Shown piece after piece: positions 59,312-64,000 of a DNA stretch of 64,000 bases. Position 1 is the stretch's first letter, and each line of letters starts with the position of its first letter. Under the pieces are notes generated by a model. The model did no database searches. It was not told the DNA's origin and was given only the letters and a program-made list of their open reading frames with translations. The stretch is from NCBI RefSeq assembly GCF_022539665.2, contig NC_081335.1, forward strand, positions 5,208,001-5,272,000. The letters run 5' to 3'. The translations under genes were made by a program, and so were the position numbers. The stretch is from Daphnia carinata (lineage: Eukaryota; Arthropoda; Branchiopoda; Diplostraca; Daphniidae).

Positions 59312-59774
59312 TGTAAGGAACGGCCAACCGTACTCTTTACATTTCCCACGCTTGCAACCCTTTTTCCCCCTCTTCCGCCAACAGGTCATCTGCCGATGGC
59401 TCTGGCCTTCAAACTTGTCACTTCTTCACATAGGTGTTACATTTACATGCAGAATATTTATTCCCGTTGGGACACTTAATCCTAAACGACCTTGCTTCTT
59501 CGTATAAATGGTGTACTTTTTCCAGATTGCCAGCATTCCACTTTTAGTAATTCTACCGTGCAGTCTACTTTTTACTGCCAAGCAGTCTACTTTCAGTTGT
59601 CATCACAGCGAGTCTTCTTTTAAGTGCCATCTCTGTCAGACTGTCTCCGTAAGTCTCCTTTCGTCAATTCTCAATTTGGTCTTTGTAAAAATACTCGAAA
59701 ACAGTGCAACAATACAGTTCATCATCGCTATCCAATAATTAAAAGTAAGGAATAGATTCATTTCGAACCTTACA
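59312..59774 (+). repeat. Right LTR of the nested element
   Basis: 463 bp, nearly identical to 57204-57665. The sequence immediately upstream (CGGCCCGGAATGCTA) is a poor polypurine tract. Confidence 0.88.
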
Positions 59775-62452
59775 GTAGTCTGCTGTCCCAAATTAGCGTC
59801 ACGGGAGCTTATGGAAAATAGTAAGAATTACAATCAGCCATTAGATAAATATTCTCACATCATTTTCATAAAATATTCAACAGCCATGTAAGGGAAACTT
59901 AAACGAATCTATTGATACCAGTATTGATGATTTTGCTTTAGTATAAGGTGTACTAAGTGATTTCAAAATATCTCACTAAATGGCGAAAAATTCAAAAATA
60001 AGGAAAAAAAAATTTATATATAGTTCCCATAGAGTATAGATCCGTCAGCCTTTAGGTTGGCAATCTTACATCGTACGATTATGCCATGCTGTACAAATAT
60101 ATGTTGAAAAGCATAACATGTGTGTTAGTACGTGGTCTGCTGTCCCAAATTAGTGTCATGGGAGCTTATGTAAAAAACATAAGAATTGCGATCACTGATT
60201 AGATAAATATTGTGACATGATTTTCACAAAATATTCAACAGTCATGCAGAGAAAACTTAAACAAATCAATTGGCACCAACATTGTTGATATATCTTTAGT
60301 TTAAGGTGTTCTTAGTGATTTCCAAAAAAAAAAATCTCAGCAAATAGGAAAATTTCAAAAATGAGAATAAGAAAAATTAAATGTGATGCCACTGCGGTAT
60401 AAATCCATCACCCTTTATGTCAGCAAACCACCGTCTTACAGCTAATCCATAGTTAACACTAGTTGACAGAAAAGCCTACCACGTTATTTAGTACGTAGTC
60501 TGCTGTCCCAAATTAGCGTCATGGGGCCTTATGTGAACAACATAAAAATTGCAATTATCGATTAGATGCACATTTTCACATGATTTTCATAAAATATTCA
60601 ACAGCCATGTAGAGAAAACTTAAACGAATCTATTGATCCTAATATTATTGATATTAAAGTAGTGTGAGGTATCTTTAGTGATTTCAAAATATCTCTCAAT
60701 AAAGGAAAAATAAGGAAATGAGGAAAACGAAATTTAAAAATATGGTGACAGTATAGAACCATTGTCCTTCAGGTTGACAATCGAACGCCTTACGACTATT
60801 CCATGGTTAACAAAATATAGTTAAAAAGCATAACATGTCGTTTTGTTTGTAGTCTGCTGTCCTAAATTAGCGTCATGGGGCCTTATGTGAAAAACATAAA
60901 AATTGCAAATACCGATTATATGCATATTTTCACATGATTTTCATAAAATATTCAACAGCCATGTAGAGAAAACTTAAACGTATGTAATGATTATAATATT
61001 ATTGATATTGTAGTAGGTTGAGGTATTTTTAATGATTTCAAAATATCTCACAAAAAAGGGGAAAATGAGGAAATGAGGAAAACGAAACTTACAAATAGTG
61101 CATTGACAGTTTAGATCCACTAACCTTTACGGTGGCAATCGAACGTCTTACGACTCTGCCATGGTTCACAGAAAATAACTAAAAGCATAACATGTCTTTT
61201 TTTATGTAGTCTGCTGTCCCAAATTAGCGTCACGGGAGCTTATTTAAAAAATATAAGAATTACAATCACCCATTATATAAATATTTTCATATGATTTTCA
61301 TAAAATATTTAACAGCCATGTAGAGGAAACTTAAACGAATCTATTTATACCAGTATTGATGATATTGCTTTAGTTTAAGATGTTCTTATTGATTTTAAAA
61401 TATCTCATCAAATACGAAAAAATTCAAAAATAAGGAAATACAAGTAGTTGTGTAGTTTCCATACGGTATAGAACCATTAGCCTTTTGGTTGACAATTCAA
61501 CATATTACGATTATGCCATAGTGAGTATAAAACTATTGAAAAGCATAACATGTCCACTCGTATGTAGTCTGCTGTCCCAAATTAGCGTCACGGGGGCTTA
61601 TGTAAAAAATATAAGAATTTAAATCATTGGTTAGATGAATATTGTCATATGATTTTCATAAAATATTTAACAGCCCTGTGAAGAACATTTAAACGAATCT
61701 ATTAATACCAAGATTTGTTGATATTGCGTTTGTTTAAAGTGTCTTTGGCGATTGTATAAAATCTCACAAAAGAAGATTAAAAATTACAAGTAATAGATAA
61801 ATATTTGCACATGAGCCTCAATTGGTATTGAACCACCAACCTTCGAGTTGGTGTTCCAACACCGTACGACTATGCCTCTGTTGTTTGATAAATGATACAC
61901 AACCTACCAACGTTATTTAGTTTATAGTCTGATGTCCCAAATTAGTGCCATGGGAGCTTATGTAAAAAATATGAAAATTGCCATCACAGGTTAGATGAAT
62001 ATTGTAAGCTGGCTAAAGGTGACGAAGTTTCTGATTTATAACCGGAATTTAGGCGAACCCAGGGAAGTAATAGTAATTGGAAAAATGTTAGCTTTGGATG
62101 ATTAAAATGAATCAACAATCTCTCTTGAATAAAAAAAAAATCGTATGGTTAAAAAAAGTCAGCTGAAATGTATAAGCAATGAAATACAATCAGCCACTAT
62201 GTAGGGTTGTACCACCGACTTCCAAACTTGCACGCTAAAGCCTTATGACTGTGCTATGAACGTATTGTAATTCTTGGTATACAACTTATACAAATTAATA
62301 TAGTCTGTTGTCCAGATTTAGCGTCATGGGAGCTTATGGGAAAATGTCCAATGAATTAGGGTTTTTGTCCGAAATTAGCAGATCGGCTTTACACGCATTC
62401 CCCATAAGAAAGGCTGTTAGCCCAAACGCTGTCCCAATTCGCTCTTTTACCC

Positions 62453-62828
62453 TATATGCGAGATACCAAACGTTGGATATTTCAAGCTTGCCTAAGCCCG
62501 TCATAGAAATCAGATCGTTCTAAATTTCTAGGTAAATGATTTCGTTTTTATTTAATTGTTTGTACAAAGCAATTTAAGCAAATATTTGTTTATATACCAA
62601 AAACTTGTTCAGTTCCAACTCTTCTCATTTTTATGTGTTCCTATTTTTGTTTGATCGTACAAATAGTAAAGAATAGACAAACTTTTAGATTTTCTGGCAC
62701 TCTAATAGATAAAAAAAAATGAATTACTTAACAGTTAAATGATCAAAATATCTAAAAGCTATTTGCTTGGTTTTCTTCCCTATTGCAACTACCATCGTCT
62801 TGCTATTGGACTACGTTTTATGTATAAA
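62453..62828. other. Spacer between the TIR element and the Copia LTR, no gene
   Basis: AT-rich, no supported coding sequence or RNA gene. Confidence 0.5.
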
Positions 62829-63160
62829 TGTTAGATATAGAAGAATGGCAATGACATGAGGCTTCTGCTTTGCAGGTACATTGTATTGGCTTGCTCAACA
62901 CAGTGATTTGGTGTAATAATTTGAATAAGTATTACCTGAGTGAATTCACTTGAATAGGATACAGTACATGCTTGTCACACTAGATTGTAAGGAAAGATAA
63001 CTAGTTTTATGAAAGCAGTATTTAGAACCTGACACCGTCGACGTAGAGAAGCAAGAGAGAGATGGAAGAGCTAAACAGCAACTCAGTTGGATGAGAGTAA
63101 GAGAAGGACTTGTGTTGACATCTATTGAGCAACACTAAACATGGTTGTCCATTTCTAACA
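62829..63160 (-). repeat. 3' LTR of a minus-strand Copia element
   Basis: 332 bp with inverted ends TGTTAGA (63160 on the minus strand) and TCTAACA (62829). It is preceded on the minus strand by the polypurine tract TTTGAGGGGGAG (63172-63161), the usual 3' LTR boundary of Copia elements. Confidence 0.8.
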
Positions 63161-63278
63161 CTCCCCCTCAAACATGTAAGTGATGGCAACAAAAATACAG
63201 AATTTCTATAAACAGAGGATCTGCGTGTAGTAATTTCGCAAAAGTTTCTTCAAGAACCAAAGAATTTTTTTTTTTAAA

Positions 63279-64000
63279 TCAAAGGCTGGGTACATCTGTT
63301 ACCCCCATTCTTTCTCGTAGATCGGAGAAACGTGGGTTTGGGAGAGCTTTGGTGAGTGGGTCGGCAAGTTGTTGGCTGGTGTGGATATATTTGATTTCAA
63401 TTTCCTTCGCGTCTTGTTGTTCTCGGATGAAGTGGTATCGTACGTCGATGTGCTTGGTCTTGATGTGGAATTTGGGATTTCTTATGAGTTCAATGGATGA
63501 CATGTTGTCGCACATCAAAGATAACGATCCGCTCCAATCCGGGGTAATTTCTAGCAGTAGGCGACGTAGCCATATACCTTCTTTGGCTGCTTCACACGCG
63601 GCAACAAATTCAGCTTCAGTCGTGGAAAGGGCGACGCATCTTTGGCGGCGACTGCTCCAAGCAGCGGGGCCTCCATTGAGTATGAAAATGAACCCTGAAG
63701 TTGATTTCCGCGTGTGTACGTTTCCAGCGTAGTCAGAGTCTGTGTAACCAATAAGAGGAGTTATGTATGGACCAAAACGGATACTGTAGTTGTTAGTGCC
63801 ATGCAGGTAGGAGAAAATTCTTTTGACTGCCATCCAGTGGTCGGGTTGAGGCTGCTCGCAGAATTGTGATGCTTGGTTGACGGCGAATGCTATATCTGGT
63901 CGTGATGAGATCGTGAGATAGATGAGTGAGCCGATGGCCTCTTTGAATGGTACTTTGAGCGCCATGTCACCGTCTATGGGCCTGCTCGGTGAAGTTCCCG
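63279..64000 (-). CDS. Copia Pol C-terminus: end of RT and RNase H (partial)
   Basis: The frame is open from the window edge, so the methionine at 63965 is internal. It contains the Copia-specific junction GSLIYLTISSRPDIAFAVN, then YTDSDYAGN (first RNase H acidic residue), STSGFIF, ALSTTEAEFVA, LMCDNMSSIEL, HIDVRYHFIRE and QLADPLTKALP. These are the consecutive hallmarks of Copia RNase H, and no frameshift is seen in this part. RNase H degrades the RNA strand during reverse transcription of the element. Confidence 0.95.
   Translation of the reverse strand, partial: GTSPSRPIDGDMALKVPFKEAIGSLIYLTISSRPDIAFAVNQASQFCEQPQPDHWMAVKRIFSYLHGTNNYSIRFGPYITPLIGYTDSDYAGNVHTRKSTSGFIFILNGGPAAWSSRRQRCVALSTTEAEFVAACEAAKEGIWLRRLLLEITPDWSGSLSLMCDNMSSIELIRNPKFHIKTKHIDVRYHFIREQQDAKEIEIKYIHTSQQLADPLTKALPNPRFSDLRERMGVTDVPSL

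Larger units (their letters stand above)
57204..59774 (+). mobile_element. LTR retrotransposon, non-autonomous, 4-bp target duplication
   Basis: Two direct LTRs (57204-57665 and 59312-59774) start TGTAAGGAACGGCC and end AACCTTACA. They differ at only a few positions, so the insertion is recent. GTAG occurs directly before and after the element (57200-57203, 59775-59778). A 4-bp duplication points to the Ty3/gypsy group. A primer-binding-site-like TGGTGACAGTGAACC starts about 3 bp after the left LTR. The 1646-bp interior holds one frame and no recognisable protease, reverse transcriptase or integrase. Confidence 0.88.
56700..62330 (+). repeat. About 357-bp tandem array interrupted by an LTR element
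   Basis: The marker GTCCCAAATTAGCG (with variants) occurs at about 56720, 59785, 60142, 60505, 60859, 61216, 61574, 61934 and 62310, giving periods of 354-376 bp. Each unit also has a shared CATGGGAGCTTATG, a TTTTCATAAAATATTCAACAG-like stretch, an AAACTTAAACGAATC segment and, on the minus strand, a tRNA-like piece with GGCATAGTCGTAAG and GGTTCTATAC. The first unit is longer and was split at GTAG by the LTR element (57204-59774). No coding sequence is seen in the array. Confidence 0.85.
54920..62452. mobile_element. Large TA-flanked TIR element filled with tandem repeats
   Basis: The left end GGGTAAAAGCGCGAATTGGG (54920) is matched in inverse by the right end, which on the minus strand reads GGGTAAAAGAGCGAATTGGG (62452). 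Both are flanked by TA (54918-54919, 62453-62454), which indicates a Tc1/mariner-like element. The inner part has no transposase. It holds motifs related to its own termini: GCTAATTTGGGAC in the left third and the inverse GTCCCAAATTAGCG in the right part, the latter in a tandem array. Without the nested LTR element it is about 5 kb, unusually long for a non-autonomous element. It may have grown by repeated internal duplication. Confidence 0.65.
62829..64000 (-). mobile_element. Copia-type retrotransposon, 3' part, runs off the window
   Basis: It comprises the 3' LTR, polypurine tract and the end of pol. The 5' part lies beyond the right edge. The spacing between the pol stop (63279) and the LTR is about 118 bp, normal for the group. 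Confidence 0.9.

Noticed and set aside
63349-63732. Plus-strand frame opposite Copia RNase H
   Set aside because: Antisense shadow of a strongly recognisable pol frame.

Overview
The window is animal nuclear DNA, most likely from an arthropod and probably a branchiopod crustacean such as Daphnia. This is inferred from GT-AG introns of about 50-120 bp, a eukaryotic initiator tRNA-Met, host genes resembling TopBP1, bystin, HERC2 and TMEM63, and a dense load of eukaryotic transposons. No bacterial operon or CRISPR array was seen.

Left part (1-11 kb): a broken acidic-repeat coding sequence (1860-2930), a degraded unknown minus-strand coding sequence split by a TA-flanked MITE (3729-4710), two copies of an LTR-like repeat (5136-5686, 9018-9562), a possible small secreted protein (5905-6308), a fold-back element (7336-8294), HERC2-like exon remnants and an ankyrin remnant.

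Middle (11-35 kb): a tandem segmental duplication. Unit A holds an apparently intact 10-exon gene (12616-17602) for a 1426-residue protein: pseudokinase, then kinase, then about 15 ankyrin repeats. Unit B (21040-31620) is its paralogue, with a 5.5-kb DIRS-type tyrosine-recombinase retrotransposon (23086-28579) inside exon 6, plus a 14-bp duplication, a nonsense codon and a lost splice acceptor. A 416-bp hAT-type MITE with an 8-bp target duplication follows (31842-32257). TMEM63-like, HERC2-like and bystin pseudogene pieces fill 33.9-39.4 kb.

Right part (41-53 kb) is the most gene-like: a leucine-rich-repeat membrane protein with a mucin-like stalk (41577-43939), a secreted coiled-coil/fibrinogen-like/C1q protein (44669-46479), a broken copy of a small secreted protein (47277-47733), initiator tRNA-Met (48330-48401), a four-exon TopBP1 gene (48523-52077) and the intact relative of the small secreted protein (52546-53055). 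Beyond 54.9 kb lies a large TA-flanked element with terminal inverted repeats (54920-62452), filled with about 357-bp tandem repeats that carry tRNA-like modules and invaded by an LTR element with a 4-bp target duplication. The window ends inside a minus-strand Copia element (62829 to the edge).

Exon joins, reading phases and element ends were worked out by hand from the sequence. Family names rest on motif recognition, not on database searches.
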